A stretch of 64,000 nucleotides of DNA from an uncultured Schlesneria sp. (GCA_903904835.1 CAIVEI010000097.1:17201-81200); one strand, 5' to 3'; positions 39,137 through 48,912 are shown, counted from the first letter of the stretch. Numbers and translations: made by a program. The notes: generated from the letters alone by a model not told the origin.

Positions 39137-42100
39137 ATGATGCCAAAAGTAAATGTTAAATTACTGATAATAATCCCCATCACATTCTTGATTTTGTGTT
39201 TGATGGTGTACGGCATTCACGAATTTCAAATGTCGAGAAATTCATCGGCATATATTCGGGAGGCAAAACGGGCTCAAGCGGAAAAGCGCCTGGATGCCGC
39301 CGCCTCGCATCTACTGCGATACACGATGCTCAAGCCCGATAATGTCGAGGGGCAGGTCCTTTTCGGGATGGTACTGGCCGAAATCAGTGAAACACATCCC
39401 CAACAGCTATCATCTGCGTATGTTGTTTTGGAAAAAGCGATCGGACTCGACCCGAGCAATGATGAGGTTCGTCGTAAATTAGCCAAATTAGCAGCGCAAA
39501 ACGGTCGGTTTGCTGAGGCCATCGATAATATTAACCATTTGCTGAAGGATTTTCCTGATGATATTGAACTGCTTGATCTTTTGAGCGACTGTCACGTGCT
39601 TCGTGGAGATTACAACGAGTCGGAGGCGATACTTGAATCCGCGATTGCGAAAGCACCAGATCGACTTCTGTCCTATTTAAAACTCGCCAATTTGCGGCAG
39701 TTGAAACTCAACCGTCCGGCTGATGCGGTGCTTCCGATCAATCAGATGGTTGCCGCGAATTCCGAGAATCCTCAGGCATATGCCAATCGCTCAGAATGGC
39801 TTTTGGAGCGGTTGAATGAACTGAAGAATTTGTCGAGGTTAAATCGCGATAAAGGCCAGGAATTCGCGCCCGAGATTTTGAGACAGGCCGACGAGGACGC
39901 CCAAGTCGCGTTAAAGCTTGCGCCTGATGATTTGGAAATAATTGTGCTAGGGATCCAGATCGCGTTCGAGCTGCGTCGGAAAGATGAATTACGTGCTTTG
40001 GCTCTGCGAGGGATCGAGCGGCATCCGAAAGATCCTCGCTTTTACCTTGCCATTTCGGAGTTGGAAAAAAACGAGTCGAACGGTTCTGCTTCAATCACCG
40101 TGTTAAATCAAGGCGTTGCCGCAATTCCAGATAATCTGCAATTAAGATGGGCTTTGGCAGATGCCTTGATTGATGCCGGTGAATACAGCGAAGCAAAAGG
40201 TCAAATTGATAAATTACGCAAAGGTGCCTTTCCTGACGTTCTGGTGCAATTTCTCGAAGCGAAAATCTCGATTTTTAATAGAGACTGGTTGGTCGGAATA
40301 GGTCAACTTGAAGCCCTTCGGCAGGGACTGCGTGATAAGTCCGACTTAATGAAACAAATTGAACTTTGGCTTGGTTTTGCTTACCGCGAAACGAAATCGT
40401 TTGACCAGCAGTTGGTCTGCTTCCGCCGCTCTGCTGCATTGGATCCTAGTTATCTTCCCGCACGATTGGCGCTGGCGGAAACGCTGATGAATGGAAATAT
40501 GCTTCCCGAAGCGATCAGCGAATTCGAGCAAATCTATGCGGCTCCCAAGTCGCCAGCGTCGGCATCAATTGGGCTTGCGAAATGCATCCTCCTTTGGAAC
40601 CTTGATAATCCTGTTCGTTTGCAACGCTGGGATGTTTTTGAACGGGCATTAAGTCGGCTTGAGCAATCTGAGCTACCGCCGTCGATCTGGGCTCAAATTG
40701 CCATTCTTCGCATGGAAAGACTGGTGAGTGCTTCGAAGCGTGACGAAGCAGAGAAACTCATTTCCGCAGCACGAGAAAAGTATCCCGATCAAATTGAGCT
40801 TTGGACGGCTCAGATTGCTCTGGCACAAGTCGCCAAGGATACCGAGCGCTGCGATGAATTGTTCCAGGAGGCATTGCTACGGTTTGGCGACACGGTCAGT
40901 CTGCGAGAATTAAAAGGACGGTATCTTGTCCAGCAACAAGGGGCAAAGTCTGCTGGAGAACTTGTCAAACTTACAACAGACAACCCATCATGGACCAATT
41001 CTGATCGAGTCAAATTAGCCAGTTCTCTCGCGTCTCAATTCCTTGCGATAAACGATCTTGAAAATGCAGCAAAACAGGGGCTTATTGCCAGTCAGGCGGA
41101 ACCCACGAACTTATCGATTCGACTTGTTTTATTGGATGTCGCCGTTGCGGCGAAGCGTTCCGATCTGATGCAACAGGTACTTGATGAGTGTCGAACTATC
41201 GCGGGCGAGGGGGCGATGTGGCATTTCGGAACGGCGTTGCTTCTCACGAAAATTCAGGAGCCTGACCAACCGGCGCTGCTCGATGCGATCTCGCATCTGA
41301 AAAAATCCAGAATTTTAGCGCAGTCGTGGAGCCGTATTCCCCTGTTAATGGGCGCGCTCTACGAACGACTCGGGGACCAAAAATCAGCAGTCGATCAATT
41401 CCTTGAGGCGGTTCGGCTGGGTGATCGTAATCCGGCGGTGACGAGCCACACGTTGTCCTTGTTATTCAATGCACGACGATTTGAAGAGGCTGAGAGTGTC
41501 ATTAAACAATTGCGTGAAACACAGAGTACTTTCACCAGTGAGATGGCACAAACAGAAGTTGACATCGCACTTCAGCTCGGTCGGGTGGATGCCGCGATTC
41601 AAGCAACTGAGCAACTTGTTCGTAACTCGAAGAATGTGGTCGATCCGGTTTGGTTAGGGCGTGTGTACGGGTCGCTCGGGAAATTCGCGCAGGCGGAAGC
41701 ACAGTTTCGCCGGGCGATTAAGATGGACGGGAAAAAATCGATTGCGTGGATCAATCTGGTGAAAGTTTTGACGCTGGCAAAACAACCCGATGCCGCGATG
41801 CAGGCGATCGAAGAAGCGAAGGCTACGATTGAAGAAGATCGGTCTGATCTTGCCATCGCATTTTGCTACGAGTTAGCAGGAAAGAGTGACCTTGCCCTGG
41901 CGACCTATCGATCTGCCTTCGAAAAATCGCCTGACGACGTCGCGGTTGGTCTTGGGCTTGTTGATTTTCTGTTGAAGACTGGCGCAGCGCAAAACGCTGA
42001 AGTTGTTTTGAGGAAATTGGTGAAATCGAGCAGTGGCGACGACGAGAACAGTCGAAATCAGCGTCGATTAATCCATCGAAAGCTGGCAAATCTTCTGATT

Positions 42101-43450
42101 AACGGAGGGGGTCAAGAGCAGTTAAACGAAGCATTGGCACTGGTCGAACGCAATCTTGGCAACAGTCCTTCGGTGGCCGCTGAGGACCTGCGGTTGAAGG
42201 CGATCATTCTGGCGAATGGACCGACTGCGTTGCAACATGAGCAGGCGGTTGCGATCCTCGAAAGACTTGTGCAGGGCGCCCCTGGGAATGCGCCTTTAGC
42301 AGATGATCAATTTCTGTTGGCGCGTCTGTATCTTCAAGCAGGTGATCGGATCAATGCTCGGATTCAATTGCGAAAACTCATCGGTTCAAACAAGAGCGAG
42401 GGACGCTTTATTCTGGCTTACGCGCAGCTCTGTTTGCAGTCTGATGAGCCGACCGAAGCGGAATTGTATTTATCCTTTCTGCAAAAGTTGGCACCGAACG
42501 ACCTTTCGACGATCGACCTGGAAGCTCAGGTTTTATTTGCCAAAGGACGCTATACGGAGGTCAGTTCGCTTTTGAAGGGTCTGAACACAGGACGTTTAAA
42601 AGATTCAATGAAACTTGACGCAGCGGTGGCCGCCAGACTCTGGGCGGCCAAGCGTCTTGAGGAATTTTCACGACGGCTGGAAAAGATGGGTGAAACGGCA
42701 GACGCAACGGCCCTTTCCCGTGACGCTGAAGAGCTATATGCAAAATACGTGAAAGATCGACCCGAGGAAATGCTGGTCTTTGCCGAGTTCCTTGGGAAAG
42801 AGAACCAGGTTGATCGTGCGCTTGACCTGCTTCAGGAGCACGGTCCCAAGGCAAAGGTTTACCGTGTGGCGAGTGTCGTGTTTGCGATCATGAGGAACGC
42901 CTACACGACGCCAGTCCAACTGGCTCGACTTCAGGAATTGATGAAGTCTCTTTCAACAAATATCGAGGATCGGACGATCATTGACATCGTCTCGGCAGAT
43001 CTCCTGAGTTGGCGTGGTGCGTACCAGGAGGCAACTGCGTTGTACAAGGAGATCCTTCGGAAGGATGAACGCCAAATTCCGGTCCTCAATAATCTTGCTG
43101 TTCTTTTGGCGCTGACCGGAGATGATTACCAAGAGGCAGATCGCTTGTTGAAAAAAGCAATCGAAATCGCGGGTCCGTTGGATGCACTTCTCGATTCGTC
43201 CGGGATCGTAAAACTCGCCTCGGGTCATCCTGAAACCGCGATCGTTGACTTTGAGAAGGCTCTACGGATACGAGAGTCGGCAGAGCGTCGCTTTCACGCA
43301 GCAGAGGCCTATACTCGACTGAAACGATATGAAGCTGCCAGAAAGTCTCTCGATCGTGCTGACAAATTACAGTTGTCAGACCAAGAGCTTCACCCGCTCG
43401 AACGTCCCGCTTTGAAGAGCATCCGGGCGGAACTTCAAGAACATCAATAG
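39137..43450 (+). CDS. Giant membrane-anchored TPR protein, copy 2
   Basis: A 1437-residue paralogue of the preceding protein. The N-terminal anchor (LLIIIPITFLILCLMVYGI) is followed by FQMSRNSSAYIREAKRAQAE, which lines up with the same place in copy 1. The C-terminal block LLDSSGIVKLASGHPETAI also matches copy 1 (LLDTRGLVQLAAGHSETAI). DRALDLLQEHG occurs in both near the same position. ATG 39137 or ATG 39140 is likely the start; the frame opens at 39047 but the added 30 residues are not anchor-like. The copies are 224 bases apart and diverged, so the duplication is old. Confidence 0.85.
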   Translation: MMPKVNVKLLIIIPITFLILCLMVYGIHEFQMSRNSSAYIREAKRAQAEKRLDAAASHLLRYTMLKPDNVEGQVLFGMVLAEISETHPQQLSSAYVVLEKAIGLDPSNDEVRRKLAKLAAQNGRFAEAIDNINHLLKDFPDDIELLDLLSDCHVLRGDYNESEAILESAIAKAPDRLLSYLKLANLRQLKLNRPADAVLPINQMVAANSENPQAYANRSEWLLERLNELKNLSRLNRDKGQEFAPEILRQADEDAQVALKLAPDDLEIIVLGIQIAFELRRKDELRALALRGIERHPKDPRFYLAISELEKNESNGSASITVLNQGVAAIPDNLQLRWALADALIDAGEYSEAKGQIDKLRKGAFPDVLVQFLEAKISIFNRDWLVGIGQLEALRQGLRDKSDLMKQIELWLGFAYRETKSFDQQLVCFRRSAALDPSYLPARLALAETLMNGNMLPEAISEFEQIYAAPKSPASASIGLAKCILLWNLDNPVRLQRWDVFERALSRLEQSELPPSIWAQIAILRMERLVSASKRDEAEKLISAAREKYPDQIELWTAQIALAQVAKDTERCDELFQEALLRFGDTVSLRELKGRYLVQQQGAKSAGELVKLTTDNPSWTNSDRVKLASSLASQFLAINDLENAAKQGLIASQAEPTNLSIRLVLLDVAVAAKRSDLMQQVLDECRTIAGEGAMWHFGTALLLTKIQEPDQPALLDAISHLKKSRILAQSWSRIPLLMGALYERLGDQKSAVDQFLEAVRLGDRNPAVTSHTLSLLFNARRFEEAESVIKQLRETQSTFTSEMAQTEVDIALQLGRVDAAIQATEQLVRNSKNVVDPVWLGRVYGSLGKFAQAEAQFRRAIKMDGKKSIAWINLVKVLTLAKQPDAAMQAIEEAKATIEEDRSDLAIAFCYELAGKSDLALATYRSAFEKSPDDVAVGLGLVDFLLKTGAAQNAEVVLRKLVKSSSGDDENSRNQRRLIHRKLANLLINGGGQEQLNEALALVERNLGNSPSVAAEDLRLKAIILANGPTALQHEQAVAILERLVQGAPGNAPLADDQFLLARLYLQAGDRINARIQLRKLIGSNKSEGRFILAYAQLCLQSDEPTEAELYLSFLQKLAPNDLSTIDLEAQVLFAKGRYTEVSSLLKGLNTGRLKDSMKLDAAVAARLWAAKRLEEFSRRLEKMGETADATALSRDAEELYAKYVKDRPEEMLVFAEFLGKENQVDRALDLLQEHGPKAKVYRVASVVFAIMRNAYTTPVQLARLQELMKSLSTNIEDRTIIDIVSADLLSWRGAYQEATALYKEILRKDERQIPVLNNLAVLLALTGDDYQEADRLLKKAIEIAGPLDALLDSSGIVKLASGHPETAIVDFEKALRIRESAERRFHAAEAYTRLKRYEAARKSLDRADKLQLSDQELHPLERPALKSIRAELQEHQ

Positions 43451-43683
43451 GTGTGAGCATTGATTTCGGTCGGACGTTGCCAGTTTTGTCAATTGAAACT
43501 GGCTCTCAGGCATATTCACATTTCCTCTGTTGTTTGACAGAAACTTTTTTTTAATTGAGTTTTAATCCGATTTCGCTGGAAGGCAATGCAACGATAGCCC
43601 GACGTGCACACGAGGAATCTTATTCCCCATCAAAACGAAGAGAAGATCCCTCGCTTGGGTGTCGGGCTTTCGAATAAATCGTG
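43451..43683. other. Gap between convergent transcripts with two hairpins
   Basis: A hairpin GCCAGTTT/AAACTGGC lies at 43479 to 43503, and a larger imperfect inverted repeat lies at 43596 to 43668. Both stand between the end of the TPR gene and the end of the minus-strand trio and may terminate both transcripts. Neither is followed by a long T tract. Confidence 0.5.
43596..43668. repeat. AGCCCGAC inverted repeat (dispersed planctomycete-type element)
   Basis: Left arm 43596 to 43621 and right arm 43643 to 43668 match as an imperfect inverted repeat: AGCCCGAC at the outer ends, CGAGG-ATCTT inside. The left half recurs at the window end (63964 to 64000), including ATCTTATTCCC. It sits in a convergent gap. 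I recall similar AGCCCGACGCGCAAGCGAGGG strings in other planctomycete genomes. Confidence 0.75.
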
Positions 43684-44547
43684 TTAAACGAGTTGGTCTC
43701 GGACATATTTGGGTGTTTGCAGAAGCCCAAGCAGGGTTTTCCCATCAAACATTCGAAATGGAACACTGGTACTGCGCTGGATTTCTCGATTCACCACTTC
43801 GGGGTCCGGGTTCAGATTGAGTGGACGATCACTTGCCATAACAAGCCCCCACGGTGAACCATAGGTGGGTACGTTTGCCGTGACGACAACAATATCGCTG
43901 AACACCGACGCAATCGTTTTTGCCGTTCTTGTCAGGGGCTCAAGCAGCGGTGGAGACATCGACCCCGCCTGATTAATGAATATTCCTCCAGGTGCCAATG
44001 CCTGCTGGCAGTAGCTAAAAAACTCGCGGGTAAACAATTTACAGGCAGGGCCAGTTTCAATCGGGTCCGTCAGATCCGCAATGATGACATCCCAACCCCG
44101 CGTCCCCGCCATCAGTTCAAATGCATCCGCGATTTCAATTTTGACGCGAGGATCGCTTAATGATCCCTGGTGAATTTCGGGAAGCCATTCTCGACACGCC
44201 TCCACCGCAGCACCGTCGATATCAACGAGCAGTATTTCTTCGACGTTATTCCACTTCAGCGCTTCGCGCGCTGCCCCCCCGTCGGCACCTCCGGCGATCA
44301 ATATCCGGCGTGGGTGTCCGTGCATGACGACTGGCGTGTGGACTAACGGCTCATGGTACAGGAATTCGTCCCCGGTACAGGTTTGCCAGCGACCGTCCAG
44401 CACCAGTGCTTTGCCGTAGACACCACTTTCAACAATAAACATTTCTTGAAACGGCGTCTGGCAATGCGCTAGTACCCGCTGTATTCGGTGTTGCCAAACG
44501 TCGTCGGGCGTAAATGCTTCGCCGATCCATTGAACGTCAGATGTCAT
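43684..44547 (-). CDS. speE: Spermidine synthase-like aminopropyltransferase
   Basis: Transfers an aminopropyl group from decarboxylated SAM to a polyamine. The 287-residue protein has VLDGRWQTCTGDEFLYHEPLVH near residue 50 (in two parts), the SAM-binding ILIAGGADGGAAREALKW near 88, and VDIDGAAVEACREWLPE. DLTDPIETGPACKLFTREFF follows, where the Asp and the GPA...L pattern fit the active site. The GPA...LFT form resembles thermospermine-synthase-like members as well as SpeE, so the product is not certain. ATG 44547 is used. It is last in a minus-strand operon with tRNase Z-like and oxidoreductase genes (gaps of 16 and 23 bases). Confidence 0.85.
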   Translation of the reverse strand: MTSDVQWIGEAFTPDDVWQHRIQRVLAHCQTPFQEMFIVESGVYGKALVLDGRWQTCTGDEFLYHEPLVHTPVVMHGHPRRILIAGGADGGAAREALKWNNVEEILLVDIDGAAVEACREWLPEIHQGSLSDPRVKIEIADAFELMAGTRGWDVIIADLTDPIETGPACKLFTREFFSYCQQALAPGGIFINQAGSMSPPLLEPLTRTAKTIASVFSDIVVVTANVPTYGSPWGLVMASDRPLNLNPDPEVVNREIQRSTSVPFRMFDGKTLLGLLQTPKYVRDQLV

Positions 44548-44563
44548 CAAAATTGCCTTAAAA

Positions 44564-45403
44564 TTACAGCCAAAGTTTGATTCGGTCTTTAAGCTGAGCG
44601 GGAATTTTTTTCATCACGGCTTTTTCGATCTGGTTCGTTGCGTAACGGGTGCTGAAATGCATAGCGATAATCAGCTCGTTATGAAACTTCTCTGCCCGTT
44701 CAATGATGTCATCCAGATGCATATGGCCGAATTTATAAATTTTCTCTTTGCGATGTTCCGGGCGAAAAAAAGTGATTTCGGTAATCAAAATCTTGGCATC
44801 GAAGATCGGAGGATAATTGTCGATTCCTGGTGGTGACGTATCACCCGTATAACAGACCAAAGGGGTGCGCACTTCATGTGCCACTTCTTCACCCGACAAT
44901 CGCAGGTCACGGATTTCGTTTCCGCTGAGCGTCAGATATTTCGGCTTCAGTTTTTTTCGCCGCTGCCAGACAAGATATCCGACTGAAGGTACGGTATGGC
45001 TCGTGGCAAAAACCGTGACCAGATGGTCGCGCGATAGCTCAATTTCCTGGCCCGCTTTGACACCAATCAACTGACAATTCATTCGCCCGCGATCCAGTTT
45101 CTGCCAGATTTTCAACAGTCGATCGGCCGATTCAACGTTTTCCTCGGGCAGATAAATTGTCGGTGGCTCCATCTTCATCATCCGCCGCCGAGCAACGTAG
45201 ACAGGTAACGCGGCCATATGATCAAGGTGCGCATGCGTAATGAATATTGTGGGAATATTCATGAAATCCCAAGGGCTGCCACCGAGGTCGAAGCCAAGCT
45301 TGAGTTCCGGAATCCTCCAATAGCTCTGTACTGCAGCTCGGGAATAGCCTTCAATCGTGAGGCCGTCATGTTGCAGGGAATGGTAGGGAAGGTTTTCAAC
45401 CAT
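44564..45403 (-). CDS. rnz: Ribonuclease Z-like metallo-beta-lactamase-fold protein
   Basis: Expected to cut the 3' trailer from tRNA precursors. The 279-residue protein has the zinc motif THAHLDH at 56 to 62, a later Asp in [10 protein letters not shown], and AMHFSTRY near 250, as in short tRNase Z enzymes. Residues around KWKL-like basic patches could serve as the exosite, but this cannot be assigned. The form resembles plant and cyanobacterial short tRNase Z more than E. coli RNase BN. The tRNA-Ser gene in this window lacks an encoded CCA, the usual kind of substrate. Another MBL hydrolase role is possible. Confidence 0.75.
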   Translation of the reverse strand: MVENLPYHSLQHDGLTIEGYSRAAVQSYWRIPELKLGFDLGGSPWDFMNIPTIFITHAHLDHMAALPVYVARRRMMKMEPPTIYLPEENVESADRLLKIWQKLDRGRMNCQLIGVKAGQEIELSRDHLVTVFATSHTVPSVGYLVWQRRKKLKPKYLTLSGNEIRDLRLSGEEVAHEVRTPLVCYTGDTSPPGIDNYPPIFDAKILITEITFFRPEHRKEKIYKFGHMHLDDIIERAEKFHNELIIAMHFSTRYATNQIEKAVMKKIPAQLKDRIKLWL

Positions 45404-45426
45404 CGTGGGTCATCCAATCAAATCGA

Positions 45427-46506
45427 CTAAACAACCTTCACGGGCTTGTTGGTCTGAATACTTTTGGCCTCGGCATAACAAACATTCAAAGCGTCACGAG
45501 CCAGCTCGGCTGACAGCAATCGAGGTGTTTCGCGGGACTTCACGGCATCAACGGCCACTTGCAATTCCGAGGTGAACGCCGAGCACCATTCGGTCCCCCC
45601 TTTCAGCTTGGGCTGCGTGACTTTTCCTTTTGACACAACTGTCAGGGGACGATCTTGAATCCACTCGCCCCCAAGCGTCCCCGCGCTGTAAAGCAGCGTG
45701 GCTTGCTCGAGATAGATTTCAAACCCGGCAGAAAATGCGAGCCCCTCTGCGGCAATCCCGCCGCTCACGGCACTCACTGCCAGAGCTGGATCATCATACA
45801 TGTACTGAGTATGGACATGGTTGACGAATCCGTCTTGCACGATCCCACGTGAAAACACCTGCTGAGGCACACCACAGATCAGGCTTATGAAGTGATTATC
45901 ATGAATATGCAAGTCAATACCCCAACCCCCAAGCTTACGAAAGTCGGACATATCGCTGGACCACTTTGGAGATGAAATCACGCGGCGGAAATGTGCCGCT
46001 CGCAGCTTTCCGTATTTCCCGGACGCGATTGTTTCCGCAGCAAACTTAAATTCGGGAAAAAACGGAAGAACCTGAGCAACCATCAGCTTGCGACCGGTTT
46101 TCCGAGCAACTTCGACCATTCGATCTGCAGCCTTCGGATCAATCGCAATCGGCTTCTCGATCAAGACGTCTTTGCCAGCATTCATTGCTGCAATGGCCAA
46201 TTCTTCGTGTTTGTCATTGGGCATGCAAATATCAATCAGGTCGATGTCCGGCGAGGCGAACATCTTTCGGTAATCATCGAAGGCAACGATCTTCGTCAAA
46301 TCCAGCTTCGCACCGCGTGGACCGAAGTTTCCTTGTATTGAGGTCCAATCCCCAATCAGCTTTTCCGGACTTCGGGCACAGATCGTCGTAACCGTCCCCC
46401 CTTTAAGCTTCGACCCAGTGATTCGGCCAGCGTCGGTGAACTTCATCGCTCCGGAAAAATGTGCCCACCCCATGAACCCGATTCCGACGATCCCAATCCT
46501 CACCAT
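45427..46506 (-). CDS. Gfo/Idh/MocA family oxidoreductase
   Basis: A 359-residue NAD(P)-dependent sugar or cyclitol dehydrogenase-like protein. The Rossmann motif GIVGIGFMG lies at 5 to 13. DLIDICMPNDKHEELAIAAM follows near 90 and EKPIAIDP near 118, with the family's catalytic-site Lys. The GGWGIDLHIHDNHF segment near 190 matches the C-terminal domain. Planctomycetes have many such genes and the substrate is unknown. ATG 46506 is fixed by GGAGGG upstream; ATG 46521 overlaps that site. It heads the minus-strand trio. Confidence 0.9.
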   Translation of the reverse strand: MVRIGIVGIGFMGWAHFSGAMKFTDAGRITGSKLKGGTVTTICARSPEKLIGDWTSIQGNFGPRGAKLDLTKIVAFDDYRKMFASPDIDLIDICMPNDKHEELAIAAMNAGKDVLIEKPIAIDPKAADRMVEVARKTGRKLMVAQVLPFFPEFKFAAETIASGKYGKLRAAHFRRVISSPKWSSDMSDFRKLGGWGIDLHIHDNHFISLICGVPQQVFSRGIVQDGFVNHVHTQYMYDDPALAVSAVSGGIAAEGLAFSAGFEIYLEQATLLYSAGTLGGEWIQDRPLTVVSKGKVTQPKLKGGTEWCSAFTSELQVAVDAVKSRETPRLLSAELARDALNVCYAEAKSIQTNKPVKVV

Positions 46507-46989
46507 CGTCCATCCCTCCAAAACAATGCTCGGTTACGGTCAGTATTTGATCGGTAGCATCCGGCTGAACTTTGGGAAAAGCAAGCCTGAGACAATCGCC
46601 CAATCTCCGCGCACGAAAACGCTGCCTAAATTTGTGGCACAGCAGCAACTCGCCGCCAGCCAACAGGCAACAAAAACTGAACCCAAGACGAATTTTCGCC
46701 AAAAACATCACTTTGCAAAACAAAGCGATTGCGCCTCACACTGGAGACGCCAGACAATCAGGCAGCCACATTGATTTCGAGCTACTGAGCGGTATTGTAG
46801 GGATTCTACCGAATTCTCGGATTGGACTAGATTTTCTTGGGCCGAGGCTGTTATCCTTCTGATGTCGTACTCCAGTTGACGACAGTAGCGACCGATGGTT
46901 GCAAGGAGAGCTGTCTGAGGAGACGACTGTTTGAGACCGCGCAGCACGAAACAGGGAAGATCATTCAGGACCAGGAAAGGGGTGGCGGT
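46507..46989. other. Divergent gap upstream of csrA
   Basis: About 480 bases between the oxidoreductase gene (minus) and csrA (plus), with no gene I support. The last 80 bases hold several GGA triplets, including one in the small hairpin GTCT-GAGG-AGAC at 46912 to 46923, then AGGACCAGGAAAGGGG before the csrA start. These could be CsrA-binding sites. Confidence 0.45.
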
Positions 46990-47193
46990 ATGTTGGTGCT
47001 CTCTCGAAAGCCAGGCGAAAAGATTTTGATTGGTGATAACGTGACGGTCACGATTGTTCGCATCGGTCCCAACACCGTGCGGATAGGAATCGAGGCTCCG
47101 CGTGATATGAACATCGTTCGCGAAGAACTCTGCGAGCACGCTGGACACATTGACGAACAGATCAATGGCCATAGCGACGCTGACTCGCTTTAA
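46990..47193 (+). CDS. csrA: Carbon storage regulator CsrA
   Basis: Small RNA-binding protein that controls translation by binding GGA motifs in mRNA leaders. The 67-residue product begins MLVLSRKPGEKILIGDNV, and GIEAPRDMNIVREEL supplies the conserved RNA-binding segment with its Arg. The C-terminal tail of about 15 residues is acidic. ATG 46990 is sure because the family always starts MLVLSRK; the purine-rich AGGAAAGGGG upstream is the ribosome site. A good terminator follows within 40 bases. No flagellar genes or fliW are near. Confidence 0.97.
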   Translation: MLVLSRKPGEKILIGDNVTVTIVRIGPNTVRIGIEAPRDMNIVREELCEHAGHIDEQINGHSDADSL

Positions 47194-47229
47194 CGAAGTC
47201 AGTCGGCTCTTTAGCGATGAATTTTTAGA

Positions 47230-47263
47230 ACCAGCGTGGCACAATAGCCTCGCTGGTTTTTTT
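47230..47263 (+). terminator. Rho-independent terminator of csrA
   Basis: ACCAGCG and CGCTGGT form a 7-bp stem, followed by seven Ts. It lies 37 bases after the csrA stop. Confidence 0.9.
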
Positions 47264-47303
47264 ACGGACTTGCGGACTTTTTCTTGTTCAGGAGCATTCC
47301 CCC

Positions 47304-48695
47304 ATGTTAAACCTCGCAGGTGCTGGATCGACGCATACGTGCGATGGCGTATCGCGCCGTGACTTCATGCAGGTGGGAACGTTGGGTGCAATCGGCCTCT
47401 CGATGGCCGACATCGCAGCGATGGAGGCTCGGGCCGCTGAAGCGAGTGCTCATCGGACAGGTAAGAACGACCGATCGTGCATCATGATCTTCAATCTTGG
47501 TGCCCCTAGCCAACTGGATACGTTCGACCCCAAGCCGGAGGCCCCTCGAGAAATCCGCGGCCCGTTTCAGCCGATAGCAACGAAGTCGCCTGAGATTCAG
47601 ATCAGCGAGATTTTCCCCAAACATGCCGCACTGGCCGACCACATCTCGTTCGTGAGAAGCTGCAATCACGGCGCGCCGGCTGTTCACGATGCAGGCTGGC
47701 AGATGATGCAGACTGGTCGATTTTTTACAGGAGGCGTCAACACGCCACATGCAGGAAGCGTGACGGCCTATCTTATGGGACGCAAGACGGACCTTCCTCC
47801 GTTTGTGGTGCTCCCCGAATTGATGGGTTCTGGCGGCGGAAACATGCCGAACGGTCAATCTGGCGGCTTCCTGGGCAAGGCTTATGATCCGTTTGCTCTG
47901 AATGCCGATCCTTCAAAACCTGATTTCACCGTCCCCGATTTGTTACCACCAAAGCAGATCGGCGAAGCTCGATTGCAGCGGCGTCAAAAACTGCGTGAAG
48001 TCGTTGATCAAACCATTTCCGGTTTCGAAAAAAGTGAAAACGCTCAACTGATCGACAGCAGCTTTCAATCCGCCTTTCGGATCATTTCAAGTCCCCAGGC
48101 AAGACAAGCATTCGACCTTGCAAAAGAACCCACTTCTGTTCGCGAACGTTATGGAATGAACCGGTTTGGCCAATGCTGCCTGCTAGCCCGACGACTGGTC
48201 GAAGCGGGAGTCCGGTTTGTCACGATCAACACATTTTTAACTGTCTTCAACGAAGTGACCTGGGACATTCACGGTACGTTGCCATTCACATCCATTGAAG
48301 GGATGAAAAATATTGTCGCGCCGATGTACGACCAGGGATACAGCGCACTGATCGAAGACCTCGTTCAGCGAGGTTTGATCGGGAATACGCTGGTCTGCAA
48401 CCTGGCCGAATTTGGTCGCACGCCGCGCGTGAATCCTGCGGGAGGACGTGATCACTGGCCGCAGTGCTGGACTGTTTATTTTGCGGGTGGTGGAGTGAAA
48501 GGTGGGCGAGTCATCGGCCGCAGTGATCCCGTTGGTGGATATCCGGCAGAGCGCCCAGTGACCCCGCCCGACGTGGTGGCGACGATTTTTCATAGCCTGG
48601 GCTTCAACGTCGAAGACCATCTGCCTGGACCGGCAGGTCGCCCGTTCCCGTTGGCCGATTCAGGGACTAAGCCCATTCTTGAGCTATTTACGTAA
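47304..48695 (+). CDS. DUF1501 family protein
   Basis: A 463-residue member of the planctomycete-rich DUF1501 family (alkaline-phosphatase/sulfatase-like fold), with no firmly known function. It has a twin-arginine-type leader SRRDFMQVGTLGAIGLS from residue 17. CIMIFNLGAPSQLDTFDPKPEAP is the family opening, then GMNRFGQCCLLARRLVEAG, NLAEFGRTPRVN and GGRDHWPQCW. These carry the conserved His and Asp. The usual upstream DUF1549/DUF1553 partner is missing. It starts 41 bases after the csrA terminator. Export by Tat to the periplasm is likely. Confidence 0.93.
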   Translation: MLNLAGAGSTHTCDGVSRRDFMQVGTLGAIGLSMADIAAMEARAAEASAHRTGKNDRSCIMIFNLGAPSQLDTFDPKPEAPREIRGPFQPIATKSPEIQISEIFPKHAALADHISFVRSCNHGAPAVHDAGWQMMQTGRFFTGGVNTPHAGSVTAYLMGRKTDLPPFVVLPELMGSGGGNMPNGQSGGFLGKAYDPFALNADPSKPDFTVPDLLPPKQIGEARLQRRQKLREVVDQTISGFEKSENAQLIDSSFQSAFRIISSPQARQAFDLAKEPTSVRERYGMNRFGQCCLLARRLVEAGVRFVTINTFLTVFNEVTWDIHGTLPFTSIEGMKNIVAPMYDQGYSALIEDLVQRGLIGNTLVCNLAEFGRTPRVNPAGGRDHWPQCWTVYFAGGGVKGGRVIGRSDPVGGYPAERPVTPPDVVATIFHSLGFNVEDHLPGPAGRPFPLADSGTKPILELFT

Positions 48696-48699
48696 AAAA

Positions 48700-48763
48700 C
48701 CCTTCGCAAGCCGACGGCTTCAGACACTTCTTTACGGTGTCTGAATACGCTGGCTGCGAAGGG
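48700..48763 (-). terminator. Nested hairpin, terminator for the minus-strand lipoprotein gene
   Basis: CCCTTCGC (48700 to 48707) pairs with GCGAAGGG (48756 to 48763), and AGCC pairs with GGCT. An inner stem TTCAGACAC/GTGTCTGAA lies at 48719 to 48745. Read on the minus strand the hairpin ends in GGGTTTTTT. It may also slow plus-strand transcription after the DUF1501 gene. Confidence 0.75.
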
Positions 48764-48912
48764 CTCGTCCCCCCCCGGCATCGAAGACAGGTTAAGTCAA
48801 CGACGCACGAGTAGCTTATTTTGAGTCCGTCCGACTTGGAAAAGCCGTCAGACTCAATTGGATGGAATTGAGAATTTCTCCCACGGGTGCAGGACAGAAA
48901 TCTTCAGACGGG

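Noticed and set aside
47236..47242. TGGCACA resembling a -24 element
   Set aside because: It is the loop of the csrA terminator and has no -12 partner.
46708..47244. Minus-strand frame of 178 codons covering csrA
   Set aside because: It overlaps csrA, whose sequence is beyond doubt, and the translation looks random.
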